A DNA stretch of 64,000 nucleotides from Ctenosaura bakeri (taxonomy: Eukaryota > Chordata > Lepidosauria > Squamata > Iguanidae): NCBI GenBank assembly GCA_948474755.1, contig CAOLHI010001844.1, positions 62,001-126,000 of the forward strand. The letters are read 5' to 3'. Of the stretch, positions 1-11,462 are shown piece by piece. Position 1 is the stretch's first letter, and each line of letters starts with the position of its first letter. Position numbers and translations under genes: made by a program. The notes beneath the pieces are model-generated. The model ran no database searches and was not told where the DNA came from. It saw only the letters and a list, made by a program, of their open reading frames with translations.

Positions 1-500
1 TCCAGAACTCTCTCCCCGCACTTTCCCCATGAGAAAGGTTGGCTCCGGCGCAACTCAAGAGAGGCGGCCGGATTCGCAGTGAAACTGAACTAATGATCAT
101 AACAACGATAAAAACTTTCGGCACCAGATGGAGAGAAGGGGTGAGAAGACACCGCGACGTCCAACTTGGAGGGACCTACTCTATAAAGACACCCCCATTC
201 CTAGAATTGGTGAGAGGGGGGAGCAAAAAGGGCAGGATTTCAAACAGACGCAAACTGGAGAACTTTCTGACCACGTCAGCATCCATTTCCTCTCCATCCT
301 TGACACCCTCTCTTTCGCTAATCATAATGATCAGGCCATCATCTAATCTCATCATATCTTATAAAGACCTCGGACGAGTGGAGCGTAGAGCAACTGGATC
401 GGGCTGAGATCCGATCTCTTCCGTCGCCCCCCCTTCCCTCCAAATACACAAATAACATCCCCCCCCCTTTTACCTCGCATGATGGTGTTGGCGATTCCCT
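1..500. other. Unassigned flank of CpG island
   Basis: No coding exon or repeat was recognised. TATAAAG-like strings occur near 182 and 359 but lack supporting context. GC content and CpG density rise from about 490 onward. Confidence 0.4.
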
Positions 501-1600
501 GCTCCGCGCAGTCATGAAGCTCTCAGCGTTAAAATCCCCTTCTCAGCAAGAGCGGCGGAGGCTGTGGCGGGAGCGAGCCTCGTCGGCGACGGAAAGCATT
601 CCTTCCAGGTGTTCCTTCGCCCGTCTTCCGTCTCTCGCTTTCCCTCTCTTTTTTTTCCCTCACAAGCGCAAATTCTTATCTGGGGGGGGGAGGGAAGGCT
701 ATCAAAACTGTCTTTCTGGGTCCTGGGGCTTGCGCGGCGCCGCCGGGTCCTCCTCCGCCGTCGCCGCTTCCTCCTCCTCCTCCTCTTTTCCCCCCTGCGT
801 GGCCCGCCCGCTCGGTGTTTGCTTTGAAGTCGCTCGCCCACCGACTCCCCAAGATTTCTTTTGTGGTCGGTGGCGCTGAGGAGACGGAGGAGGGGGATTG
901 GTTGTGGGGTTGTTGGTTACAAAGCGAGCGCGAGAAATAAGAGCGGGGAGCGTGGCCAGGAGTCCCCCCTCCTTTTTTCCTTCTTCTTCTTCTTCTTCTT
1001 CACCACGGAGTCAAGCGGCGGAAAGCGAAGCCGAAGGCGGGCGGCGGGGACGGCCGAGCATGTGCGCCTTCGCCTGACATCCGTGCCCACTTGAGCCGAG
1101 CCCCCCGATGCCAAAGGGTCTCTCGCCGTGCGGCTTTTTTTCTTTTTTTTCTTTTCTTTTCACAGGGACGGGCCGAACGCAAGAGCCCGAGAGAGGGTTG
1201 CGAGGGAAAGCTGCAAAGAGGCTTATAGCGGAGGGCGGGCGGCACCGGCGACTTCCAGCGCCTCCTCCTGTCAGCGCCTCGGCCAATCCGAAGCCGCCCG
1301 AGTTGGGAACCCGGCGGAGGGAGAGCCCCAGCCGCCTGGACGCTGGCGGCAGCGGCGGCGGGATGGAGGGGGGGGCGGGCTTCGCAGACACTTTGCGGAG
1401 ACAGACAGGGGGCGGGGCGAAGGAGAAGGAGCCAAAACACACACACACACACACTACATAGACACACACACACACACACACACACACGCACGCACGCACG
1501 CACGCAGGGACACTCTCCGGCGGGCGGGCGCGCGGCCGAGGCTCCGGTTTCCACAGACGCGGAGAGCTCCCTTCCGTGCGTCACAGGCCTCCACTTTGAA
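500..1600. promoter_or_regulatory. CpG island, probable host promoter/first exon
   Basis: This kilobase is strongly GC rich and dense in CpG, unlike the AT-rich DNA after 1620, and holds GC-box-like strings such as GGGGCGGG and long polypyrimidine and poly-T tracts. In vertebrates such islands usually mark a promoter with a 5' exon. I see no convincing splice donor and no open frame with a recognisable domain. The frames that are open here follow low-complexity CGG/CCT composition, so I call no protein. Direction of transcription is not determined. It is not obviously a transposon, because it lacks termini and target duplications. Confidence 0.55.
1436..1506. repeat. (CA)n / (GCAC)n microsatellite
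   Basis: Compound dinucleotide CA run, interrupted once by CTACATAGA, passing into GCAC units. It lies at the edge of the CpG island. Confidence 0.95.
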
Positions 1601-3680
1601 ATGAGTTTCCCCGATGCTCTTCAAGCCTGCATTCTCTTTAACCAGCAAATAAAGTAGAGGTGAATTCCTCCCAGAGGAGAAAATAAAAATCATATTATTA
1701 TTTTTTTTTAAAATGTCCGCTTTATATTTGGCGTTCTCAGTCCTTCCCATCCCTGACGCATAAGGCAGTAAGAATAAGCACACAAAACATCCCACGCAAC
1801 TGGTGTGGAAACCTACGGGATTTCCTTCAGGGACGCTCCCGCCTGGCCACCGTTTCCCGCGCAAATAATGTCGGCTATTTTGCGAGGGTCCCTCTCTTAC
1901 CCCGTTGGAACCCTGAACTACCCTGAACTACCCTGGGATACATCCGAGTGAAGAACATGAAGCTTTGCCATTATCCAACAGAGTCCATGGAAATATAGGG
2001 GTGGAATATTCAGAGAAAGTTTTCCATGAAGATTTGGCGGAACAAACCCCCTCCCCCCCGACCATTGATAATCCAGTTTGTATTGGTGCTCGTTGGTGGA
2101 GGAGAGGGGGTTTATTTGGGAAAGGTACACACTACATTCTCTCTTCAATATATTAAAAAGACTGTTCTTCTGAAGGGGCATCAGGGCAAGTGGTGTTGTT
2201 AGCATAGAGATTAAATACAAACTGGCTTGGGAAACAGGAAGGAACTGACAGGGTAAAATGATTTATGAGAAGTGTTCCAAGATCTCCAGTCAGGATATAT
2301 CTTTATCAGGACCAAACCAAAACGTCACAAAATAGTGTTGCTGAGGTCACCAAAGCATAAGATGGCACGTTAAACCGGCAACATTGCTGTGATTTTCCAC
2401 TCTATAGGCCCTTGGGGGAGGAAATATATCTCATAGGTGGAAGGTTAGAGGTGGACCAAACCCAGAGAGTTTAGTGCTTCTTCCTTTGAGATTCTGGATA
2501 CTAACTCTGAGATCTAGTACTGATCTGAACCAGTACAGAAGAAGACAGTGACCAGAAAGAATGTCTAAAGTGAAATATTTGCTGGACAAAATTACAGCCC
2601 CTTAGGCATTAAGCTGTAAGAGTGCTATTATTCCATGTTCAATATCCTATGAAATCCTGGGGTTTGCAGTTCAGGGAGGAGCCTCAAAGGTCTACATTAT
2701 GTTTGTTTGATTGTTTCTAGCAAGCACTTATTTTTGACACTAAACAAATAAATACATAAGTACAGATATGGATGGTCAATTCACAAAAAGGTGTTTTGGT
2801 CCTGCTATTGAGCCTATTAAATTAATTTGAGAAAATAACCCTGAGAATCATTTTTAATTTAATAAAATTAACAAATGGTATGTCAGTAAAGAGGATCCAC
2901 CTCTCCGTTATTTTTTTTATTGTGGCACTTGATCCTTTCATAAATGTATAGGCTGAGGTAAAAATTTATAATAATAAACAGCTGGTTGTGGGATTGTAAA
3001 TTTACTAATTCTAAATTTACTGATTGTAAATTTAGTTATGGATTTACTAATTCACAATAGATTGTAGGACTGTGAATCAGAGGGACGGGCTTAACAGCCA
3101 GTTGTAATGAACACAAGCATTCCCCACTGTCATTTCAATAGCAGAAACTATGGCCTTTTCCTCACAAGGATGCTCACAATCCCAGCGACTCTGCCGGAAT
3201 GGGAGTGTGTCCACAACACTCCTCTCCACAGGTGACCGGCTGCCTGTGAAGGGAGCACAAGGGACATGCTCCATTCTTCCAGACTGCAACCAGCCTTCTA
3301 CGTGCTTCTGGCCCTTCTGCATAGCTGGCTACAAAGGAATGCTTGAGCAATTGTGAGGTCATTGACTGAGTTTCTCCGTCAAGATATAGCCTGTGATCCC
3401 ACTGGCTAGTAATGTGAGAAGGGCAGGATCGTGATGGCGTCATGTGGAAACGTTGTTGCGGCCCCGCTCCTCTTATGTCCCCATGCTGGGACACCATCGT
3501 CATGCGGAAGGGGCCTATGCTGGAGTCCTTTATATAGCCTTGTTTGCACAGAAAAGATGTGATTAAACCAGAGAAGTCTTGTTTCTCTGATGGAGAACCC
3601 CAGAAGCAAACTGTTTCTTGGGTTGGATCCTAGAAGTTCCTGCTTTGGTGTTCCTCATTACTATTTCTCGTGGTTTTATA
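1600..3680. other. Unassigned AT-rich DNA
   Basis: No exon recognised. A short tandem CCCTGAACTA repeat lies at about 1911-1931. Positions 2590-2700 resemble one arm of the foldback repeats seen at 30.9, 31.9 and 35.6 kb (TATTATTCCA, CCTGGGGTTTGCAGTT). The remainder shows nothing I can name. Confidence 0.5.
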
Positions 3681-3742
3681 TATATACATATGTGTGTGCG
3701 TGCGTGTGTGCACACGTGTGCACGCATGCACACACACATCCA
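3681..3742. repeat. (TG)n/(CA)n microsatellite
   Basis: Alternating TATATA, TGTGTG and CACACA tract, partly self-complementary around GTGCACACGTGTGCAC. Confidence 0.9.
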
Positions 3743-3760
3743 TATACATTCGGGTTTCCT

Positions 3761-3952
3761 GTTTGCTTATGGTAACCCCATGAATTTCATAGGGTTTTCT
3801 TAGGCAAAGAATACTGAGAAGTGGTTTTGCCAGTTCCTTCTGCTGAAATATAGCCGATAGCAGCTGGTATTTGTTGGTGGCTTCCCATCCAATTATTAAA
3901 CAGGGCTGACCCTGTTTAGCTTCCAAGATCAGATGGGATCTGGTGCCTTGAT
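3761..3952 (-). repeat. 5S-rRNA-headed SINE, reverse orientation
   Basis: Positions about 3880-3948 read, on the minus strand, like the 5' half of 5S rRNA, including GATCTGATCT-like and AAGCTAAACAGGGTC motifs and the TGGATGGGAAG segment that covers the internal RNA polymerase III promoter. The left part, with ATAGGGTTTTCTTAGGCAAAG and CTGAAATATAGCC, would be the body and tail. Squamates are known to carry a 5S-Sauria SINE, and this fits. The head is diverged, so this is an old copy and not a functional 5S gene. Confidence 0.72.
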
Positions 3953-3962
3953 GGAATTTATT

Positions 3963-4158
3963 GCTGTTGTTGTGTGCCTTCAAGTTGTTTCCGACTTATA
4001 GTGATCCTAAGGTGAATCTATCATGTATTTTTCTGAGACTGAGAACATGTGACATATTCAAGGTCATACAGTGGGTTTCTATGGCCAAACAGGGGATCAA
4101 AAACTGGTCTCTAGGGTTGTAGTCCAACACTCAAATCACTACACCATATTGGCTTTCC
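3963..4158 (-). repeat. Sauria-type tRNA SINE, reverse orientation
   Basis: Starts with GTTGTTGTGTGCCTTCAAG, which is the reverse of a BovB-type 3' tail, and ends with CAAATCACTACACCATATTGGC, the reverse of a tRNA-derived head. It directly follows the 5S SINE. Confidence 0.75.
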
Positions 4159-4160
4159 CG

Positions 4161-4734
4161 GGTATTTATATCTGTAATTTAAAAATTTCCCACATGCCAG
4201 TATCTCTTTTATTCTACCTCTCACTCTAGAGTAGTGCCAGCTGCAGACATTTTGGTGCCTAAATGGTACATATTCCTTGTTCTAGACCTTGGAACTCATT
4301 TTCAAAAATGAAAAAACAAAACAAAACAAAAAAAACAGAAAGACTGGAAGTAATAAAACAATACTCTCTTAAGGATCTACTGTTCAGCTGCTTCCAGCAA
4401 TGATTCTAAGGAATAGCAAGTACTAGTTAGAGTCCAGGATATTTTTGCACATACATTTCCTATTTGAAGCAGTATTGCGCTCTTTTTAGCTATTATTTGT
4501 TATTAATGAAGGTTCTATTTGCTAAAATGATGATGGCTTAGTGGAAAATACATAGAGATAGAGATAGAGATTCACAGGGTTTCAAACACAAAAGACTAAT
4601 GTTACAAAAAAAAATATCAGATGACTTGGTAAACATTAACATCAATGAAAATGTCACAGTCACGGAAGCTTGAAATCAATTTGCTCCCAGAAGGCCTTCT
4701 TTGGGAATTCTGATGACAAACATTGTCTTTCCAG
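4161..4734. other. Unassigned AT-rich DNA
   Basis: No coding or named repeat seen. There is an A-rich tract at about 4308-4336 and a short AGAG run at 4555-4570. Confidence 0.4.
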
Positions 4735-5185
4735 TCCTGGGGCTGGCCTCTTGGAGTGCATGGCTTTGGCATTGATCCATCTTCATTGGTTACCAATTCA
4801 TTTCCAAGCTCAGTTCAAAATAGTGGTCCTTACTTAAAAAGATTTAGATGGTTTGGAATTATCAATGGAATTTTCCTATACACTGAATCATAATTCACTT
4901 ATTGATTCCATAGGTCCACTTGTTGGATTTAGGAGGATTTAGGATTTAGGACAGTATTTTAAGGGCTCCCTCTTCTGATAATAGCTCTCCGCAGGTTCAA
5001 GTGAACACCAGAGATCCTGTTTTGCATACCCTGTGGTTTCAAATTTGGCCAACAATTAAAATCAGGCCAGTCACCTTTCTAACAATGTCCAGTGCTCTCT
5101 CCAAGACAGCCCATCTGACTCCACTACTGTCTATATTTTGATATAATTGCACCTAGGTGTATTTTTAATGCTGTCTTTTATTATT
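4735..5185 (+). mobile_element. L2-type LINE fragment
   Basis: A short translated segment near 4771-4830 reads LHWLPIHFQAQFKIVVLT, the post-catalytic segment typical of L2/Jockey-group reverse transcriptases. The downstream text continues in the same sense with several breaks. Part of 4850-4930 also resembles the small ATTGAATC foldback repeats seen elsewhere. It is an old, non-coding remnant. Confidence 0.6.
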
Positions 5186-5199
5186 ATTTTTTACTTGTT

Positions 5200-5416
5200 A
5201 TACATTTATACATTTCTGACTTATGATAACCCTAAGGCAAACTTATCTTGGGGTTTTTTTGGCAAGTTTTATTCAGAGTAGGGTTACTTTTGACTTTCTA
5301 CGAGGCTGAAAGAGTATGACTTGCCCAAGGTCACCCCTTGAGTTTCCACGGCCAAGTTGGGATTTGAATTCTGGTTCCCAAAGTTATAGTCCAATGATCA
5401 AACCACTACACCATAG
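5200..5416 (-). repeat. Sauria-type SINE, reverse orientation
   Basis: Shares CTTATGATAACCCTAAGGC, GGCAAGTTTTATTCAGAG and AAACCACTACACCAT with the other copies. Its 5' tail is truncated. Confidence 0.7.
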
Positions 5417-6289
5417 TACTACTTTTCAGTAACAATTTCCTGGAAGGTCTACAAAAAGGTAGAAAAAAGAATATCCAAAAACTATTAAAATGGAAATGAA
5501 ATAGAGCCAAACAATAATTATATTTGAAAAAGTCCTAAAGACAGCAAGATTTTTTTTTAAAGTTCAGGTTTAGAATCATTTATACGAACAGTGATCACAG
5601 TTTTCTAAGTTCTGGCCCTTATATAGCTTGAATGACAGCCATACAAAATAGGGAAATAAGGGAAACTCAAAGGTATGCAGACCATAATATGTTCGAAGAA
5701 AAATACCTGTAGAGAGGAATCTTCTTAAAGAACCCAGTGAGGAGGACTGAGCATGCCCAGTAGCCATGGAATAGTCTGGGGATAGGGGCTGGAAAGCAAG
5801 GATGAAGAAAGGAATGGACCATCCTTGAAGTGTTTTAGAAACCAGTCATAAAAGGATCACTCTGCACTGAAATATTTTGATGTCAGTCCTAGAAATTGTA
5901 CCTAATAGTCTCAGGGAAAGATTTGACTCTTCTAGCGGGTCTTCTGGAACTGAGTGCTTTTGGGGTGAGATTTTTTTTTTAATTTTTTTTTACTGATATG
6001 TTCTGCTAGTGATAATTTTTTAGGCTTGATATCACAAAATTTTGGAATATGCTTTTCACAGTGTGTCCAGCTACAAGAAGAGACTTGGATGTACCTTCAC
6101 TCATCCTTCTGTGCTCTGACAAAATCAACATGGCTGGGTTGGAGGGGAATGCTTTGTAGCAGCCAGAAATGTAGTTATGGTGATGTCTCTCAATGTAGGA
6201 TCTTGACTGATCTGTTGAGAAAAAGAAAGCTAATGCTTCCCTAACAGAAGTAGGGAGAATCCAGAGAAATGAAAGTAAAGTAATAATAT
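5417..6289. other. Unassigned DNA
   Basis: No recognisable exon or repeat. Short open frames here show no domain. Confidence 0.4.
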
Positions 6290-6575
6290 AGTTCTATTCT
6301 GCTGTGGTCAAACATCATCTGAAGTATAGTGTCCACTTCTGGGCAACAGCATTTGGAATTTGCAACAGTACAATTCTATTTTGCTTTGGTCAGACATCAC
6401 CTAGAGTTCTATGGCCAGTTCAGATTTAGAAAGATACTGACAAACTGGAATGTGTTCAATGGAGGATGAAAAAAAGATGGGAAAAGGTCTGGAAATAAAG
6501 TCCTATGAGGAACAGTTGAAGGAACTGGGTAAGTTTAACGTGGAGGGGAGATGACTGAGAGGTGATGTGACAGCT
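6290..6575 (+). mobile_element. CR1 LINE fragment
   Basis: Matches the CR1 segment before the 3' UTR (TTCTATTCTGCTGTGGTCA, TGTCCACTTCTGGGCA, TGACAAACTGGAATGTGTTC). The opening block appears twice in tandem, at 6291 and 6372. It resembles the CR1 copy at 60.7 kb. Confidence 0.75.
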
Positions 6576-6582
6576 TGTTGCT

Positions 6583-6808
6583 GTTGCTGTGTGCCCTGAA
6601 GTGTTCCTGACTTATGGTGACCCTAAGGTGAACCTATCACAGGATTTTTTTGGCAATATTTGTTTGAGGGAATGCCTTTGCTTTCCTCTGAGGCTGAGAG
6701 ACTGTGACTTGCCCAAGATGACCAAGTGGGTTTCCCTGGCTGAGAGGGGATTCTTACCCTTGTCTCCAGAGTCATAGTCCAGTACTCAAAACACTACACC
6801 ATATGGGC
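6583..6808 (-). repeat. Sauria-type SINE, reverse orientation
   Basis: A well preserved copy: GTTGCTGTTGCTGTGTGCC tail, then CTTATGGTGACCCTAAGGTG, TTTGCTTTCCTCTGAGGCTG and CACTACACCATATGGGC at the tRNA-like head. Confidence 0.8.
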
Positions 6809-7065
6809 TTTCCAGCTAACCTAATATATTGGAAGGGCTTTCATAGAATCCTAGAATCATGGATTCATAGAGCTGGAAGAGACCACAAGGGCCACAAAGT
6901 CCAACCCCCTTCCAATGAAAGAATACATAATCATAGCACTCCCAACAGATGGCCATCCAGCCTCTGTTTAAAAACCTCTAAAGAAGGAGACTCCACCTCA
7001 CTCCAAGACAGTGTATTCCACTTCCAAATAGCTCTTGCCATCAGGAAGTTCTTCCTAATGATTAG

Positions 7066-7631
7066 GGCCTTTTTCGCACGGGCTTTCTGTTGCGCGACAG
7101 CCCCGTGAGCCTCATGGGAGTGGGAGCGTCGCTCTGCACGACGCACTCCCACTTCCGCCGGGCTCACGGGGCTGAAGCGGTGCGATCGTGGGTTTTTTGA
7201 TTTTCGCCTCAAGGCGAAAATCACTCGCGCTCTCGCAACGCTCCTAGCGCCCGCGCGCACTTACCTCCTGTGCGGAGCATCGGGGAGGCGGCCGGGTCGC
7301 ACTTCCTTCCCTCCGCCCCTGCAGAAGGAAGGGGCGGGGCGGGGCGCTAGCGCGACGGACGCAACACCTCCTGCGTGGGGGGGGCGGACGCACAGCCTCC
7401 TGCTTCTCACGCGCGCATGCAGGGGGGAACAGACGTGACAGGCTCCTTTCTCGTGCGCGCACAGGGGGGACGGACGCGCGAGCCTCCGCCGCCTCCGGGA
7501 GGCTGCCGCTTCCCCGCTCGTTCCTTCTCCTGCTGAAGGAACGAGCGAGGAAGTGGCAGCCTCCCGGAGGAGCCTTCTCGCGCGAGCCGCCCTCCCCCGC
7601 TCGCGCTAGAAGCCTTAATGCAAAAAGGGCC
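7066..7631. mobile_element. Harbinger-type multi-hairpin MITE, family 1
   Basis: Termini are GGCCTTTTTCGCACGGG and, reversed, GGCCCTTTTTGCA, flanked by TAG on both sides (7063-7065 and 7632-7634). Removing the element rejoins the interrupted CR1 text. The interior is very CpG rich and made of successive palindromes: about 7100-7170 (GAGCCTCATGGGAGTGGGAG against its complement), 7198-7223 (GATTTTCGCCT / AGGCGAAAATC) and 7490-7580 (GGCTGCCGCTTCC / GGAAGTGGCAGCC). No coding capacity. Same family as 35944-36375. Confidence 0.85.
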
Positions 7632-7916
7632 TAGGTGAACTTTCTCTTCCTGTAGCTTTAAGCCATTGCCCTTTGTCCTGATCTCTGGAACAGTAGAAAA
7701 CAAGCGTGCTCCATCCTCCACATCTCTTTAAATATTTAAACATGCCTATCGTGTCACCTCTTAACTTTCTCTTCTCCAAGCTAAACACACCTAGCTCCCT
7801 AAGTCACTCCCATAGGGCACAGTTTCCAGATCGTTTACCATTTTTTTCAGCTTGTCAATATCTTTCTCAACTAGCAGTGCCCAGAACTGGACACAGTATC
7901 CCAAGTGAGGGATAGA

Positions 7917-9187
7917 ACAGAGTTGTTACTCTAAGATGTGGGGGACTTTGAGGTCCACCTGCAATGCCAGCATCTCCTTAGAATCTGGAGAATCATAGCA
8001 CAAAGAAGGTCTGTGAGAGGAGGGTAAAGGGCAGGATCTTTTCACCTGTGTATGCCAGTACTAACTGTAGAGAGGTGTCCAGTTATAAGTTAAACAGAGT
8101 ATTTTATTTGGAATTAACAAGCACAGAGGAAATCAGACACTCTTAACAACCATACAAAGTTATTGGAAAGTGAGGCAGGAAAAGCTGGATAGAGAGAGAC
8201 TGGGTGGAAAGGGTGAGAGTTACCAGTCCTGAAGCAGTAGATCAAAGCAGGGTGGCTTAGACAGGCATCTAAGGGTAGCAAGAATGAACAGATGTCTGAG
8301 CATCACATTTTACATCCAAGTACTACAATTTGCTGGGGTTTATATACTCTATTGACCACCCTGAAGGAGGTGCATAGAAAAAATGGTAATGGCTTTCCTT
8401 TGGACCTGACAAAGGAGCCCAGAATGGGCTGATTGCCTTAACTCCAGGTGACAAAACATTGATAGGAGTCATGACAATTGATGGGAGTCATGACAATGTT
8501 TAGGTCAGGTAGTGTGAATAGGAAAGGTCTTCATAGGATATGTTCACAGTAGGGTCCTGTATCTGTGCACTTAATTTTTTCTGCCTAATTGTATTCCTTA
8601 CACTTTTCTCTATTGTTCGAGCCTGGTCTGGTCTGGTAGCTAGGAAAAGCTGATAACAAACACAGGTCAGAAGCTCAGCAGTAACTTAAGTGGTCAGTTT
8701 ACTGAAGAAAGGAAACAGTTTTGCAAATGCAAAGCAATAAGGGTTCCAACATAGTCCATAAATCAGAGGCAGGCAAAACCAAACACAAGTCAAAGGCAGA
8801 AACACAGGCAAGGGCAGCAAACAGAAGCATGCACAGGAGAAATGGTCAGTTGATTGTTGACAAAGGCTAAAGGCCGGGGAAAGGCTAAGTTCTTATAGGC
8901 TCCAGGGTCAGTGCAACTGGTGCCTGATTAATTGGTGCTTGGCATACATTCTCTGGGAGAGACACAGGAGACCCTTTTGGTGTCTATGCTGGGCAAAGGT
9001 AGGTACAGCTAGATCATTCTCTGTGTCAGAGTGAGCAGGGCTCACTGCTGGGACTGACACTTCTGTCCCTGGGGCAGGTGGTGGCACTGTCTGCTCTGCA
9101 GGTTCTGCTGCAGTAGTCTCTGTGTCAGGGCTCAGAGCAACTTCTGCTGCCTCAGACTCTGAGTCTGAGTCTAGGTCCTAGAAGCCC
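7917..9187. other. Unassigned insertion inside CR1
   Basis: CR1 text stops at about 7917 and resumes at about 9188. The intervening 1.27 kb has no recognised domain. It may be one or two solo LTRs or another element; the composition changes near 8610, where a GGTCTGGTCTGG string occurs. Ends could not be fixed and no target duplication was found. Confidence 0.4.
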
Positions 9188-9650
9188 ATGACACCTATTG
9201 AAATTCATTTTGTTAGTTTTGGCCCAGCTCTCCAATCTGTTGAAGTCATTTTGAATTCTGATCCTGTCCTTTGGGGTATTAGCTACCTCTCCCAATTTGG
9301 TGGCATAAGCATGTCCTCTGTTCTATCCTCTGAGTCATCTATAAAGAAGTTAAATAGCACCATTCCCAGAACAGAACTCTGTGTACCCCACTAGTCACTT
9401 CTCCCACGGATGAAGAGGATTCATGGGTGAGTACCCTTTGGGTTCGGTCAGTCAATTAATTACAAATCCAGTAGCAAAGCTAACAGTAGCATTGTGTAGC
9501 CCACATTTTTTGTTTGCAAGAATATCACGGGGGACCTTGTAAAGAGCATTACTGAAATTAAGATGTGTTACATCTGCAGCATTCCCTTTGTCTACAAAAC
9601 TTGTAACACTTTCTCTCTCCTCCCTCCTCTTTCTTCCCCCCCCCTTGGTG

Positions 9651-9693
9651 TATGTGTGTGTGTAGAGAGAGAGAGAGAAAGAGAGAGAGAGAG
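9651..9693. repeat. (TG)n(AG)n microsatellite
   Basis: TG run followed by an AG run. A second short (CT)n tract lies at about 9852-9880. Confidence 0.9.
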
Positions 9694-9970
9694 GATTAGT
9701 CTGCTGCCATGGTTGTTTTTGAGAAACTCATGTTGACTTTTAGTGATTGGGGTATTCCTTTCTAAGAGCTTACAGACTGCCTCTTTTAACGATCTGCTCT
9801 AGAATCTTTCCTGGTAGTGATGTCAGGCTGTCTGGGCAGTAATTGTTTGGATCCTCTCCCTCCCTCTCTCTCTCTCTCTCTTTTTGAAGATGGGGATAAC
9901 ATTTGCCCCCATTTTAAATGGAAGATAGTGTAGGCTTTTTGCTGTTCTAGAGAGTAGGATCAGAACCACT

Positions 9971-11037
9971 GGATTTAATTCATAAGAAAGAAGAAAATCT
10001 GCCCTTCTCTAAAACAGATACAGTCTTCTCCTATGGGCACAATACAACTAACCCTCTGCTTCCAATGAAAGCTTCAGCTGGTGAATGAATGGAGAGGACC
10101 AGAATTTTCAGCAATTGTCCTTCCGCTTATTGTCCTTATTGCCCCTCCTCTTCCAAGCTGCTCCAGTGATTTGAGCAATTTTATGTAACAGTTTTTAGGG
10201 GGTAATAGTCTCCTAAGGTAAGATGAAAGAAACAGCTGCATACAGCTTCTTTCCATTGTCTGTTGATGGAAATCTTGTGTTGTCTCATGGAGTTAACTGT
10301 GCTCTGCCTTCAGTCTTCATTTCAAAGAAGAAATTGGTTGGCAAACTGTCTTTCACTCATTCTTCTCATTAAGAAACCTTGATAACCTTCAAAAGAACCC
10401 AAAGGATCTGGAGAGAGAACAGTCTGAAAAAGACACATACCATATTTAATAGCATATGATGGTTGCCATGTAGATCAGTTAACATTAGATACTATAATGG
10501 TATAATGGCATTTTTAAAAATCCTGTAGAATTTGATAGACAACATTGAAGTAATAATTAATGTTTGACAGCTGACAGCATTTCAGGCCTGTAAAAATTAA
10601 ATAATTAAGAGATGCTAGGAAGTCTAAAGCATCTTATTTTCTTTAAATTTTGTGTTCAAAATTTAACATTCAAATTCAAAAATAAAAATTTATTTTGTAA
10701 TGGACCCATCAGAGAGATTAAAGGGCAAAGCAGAAAAGAGAAAGACTGAACTTTTGACTGCTTTCATAGAGTTCAGAAAGGAATCCTGAAAGTCTTTATC
10801 AGGTTCCAAAAGAAACAGGGGCAACCATATTCAACCAATTGCAATCCCCCACCAAATTTCATGGCAAGTCTTACTTCTGTTTCCTGTTCAGTAGTAGTCC
10901 ATGTAATCAGCAATGCTATGGCTTGCAATCTGCAAAGGTTATCGCAAGGCTATTCTTGCAGAATTGATGATGTAGTCAGCATAAGTGTGGTTATTTTTTT
11001 CCTCATTATGCTACCTGATTCTGAACTACAGATATGG
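9971..11037. other. Unassigned DNA
   Basis: No exon or named repeat recognised. Confidence 0.4.
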
Positions 11038-11273
11038 TCAGCTCTCCATACCCATGGATTGTGTATCCATGGATTCAAACAACCATGGCTTGAAAATATT
11101 AAAAAAAAAGAGAGAGAGAGAGAGAGAAGAGCAAACGTTGTTTTTGCCATTTTATATAAAGGAAGTCATTTATGTACACAATTGTACATTATGGGTCTTG
11201 AGCATCCACATATTTTGGTATCCATGGGTGGTGCTGGAACAAAACCCTAGCAGATTCTGAGGGCCCACTATAT
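11038..11273. mobile_element. Tigger-like (Tc1/mariner) non-autonomous element
   Basis: Starts GTCAGCTCTCCATACCCATG and ends with a reverse-like GGGCCCACTATAT. The interior, with GCTTGAAAATATT and TTTTGCCATTTTATATAA, matches the copy at 32283-32513. It contains a (GA)n run at 11109-11129. Pogo/Tigger elements have ends and palindromic interiors of this kind. Confidence 0.6.
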
Positions 11274-11462
11274 CTGAGTCATGTGTGTGAGATGACGTGT
11301 AGGGAAAATAGAGCAAAGTGATTCAGGAGGACATAGAAAGAAACACATTTCTTTGGACACTGAGAAACTTGCTGCCTTCTCCCTCTCTCTCCTATGCATA
11401 TTTAGTGAGGGCATCACTATAGCTGGATTTGCATCTTTACTACAGTATACATTAGCTACAGC

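Larger units (their letters stand above)
6847..9970 (-). mobile_element. Long CR1 LINE 3' region, interrupted
   Basis: Starts with the reversed CR1 terminus (GAATCATGGATTCATAGAGC) and continues through typical 3' text (AACAGATGGCCATCCAGCC; GCCCAGAACTGGACACAGTA) and, after 9188, through upstream CR1 text (CCAGCTCTCCAATCTGTTGA; GAAGATGGGGATAACATTTG near 9890). It is split by a Harbinger MITE at 7066-7631 and by an unassigned block at about 7917-9187. No open reading frame remains. Confidence 0.75.

Noticed and set aside
1000..1604. Long overlapping frames on both strands in the CpG island
   Set aside because: They follow low-complexity CGG, CCT, CA and T runs, have no domain and are open on both strands at once, as expected by chance in GC-rich DNA.
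3880..3948. Functional 5S rRNA gene
   Set aside because: Only the head is present, it is diverged and continues into SINE body text.
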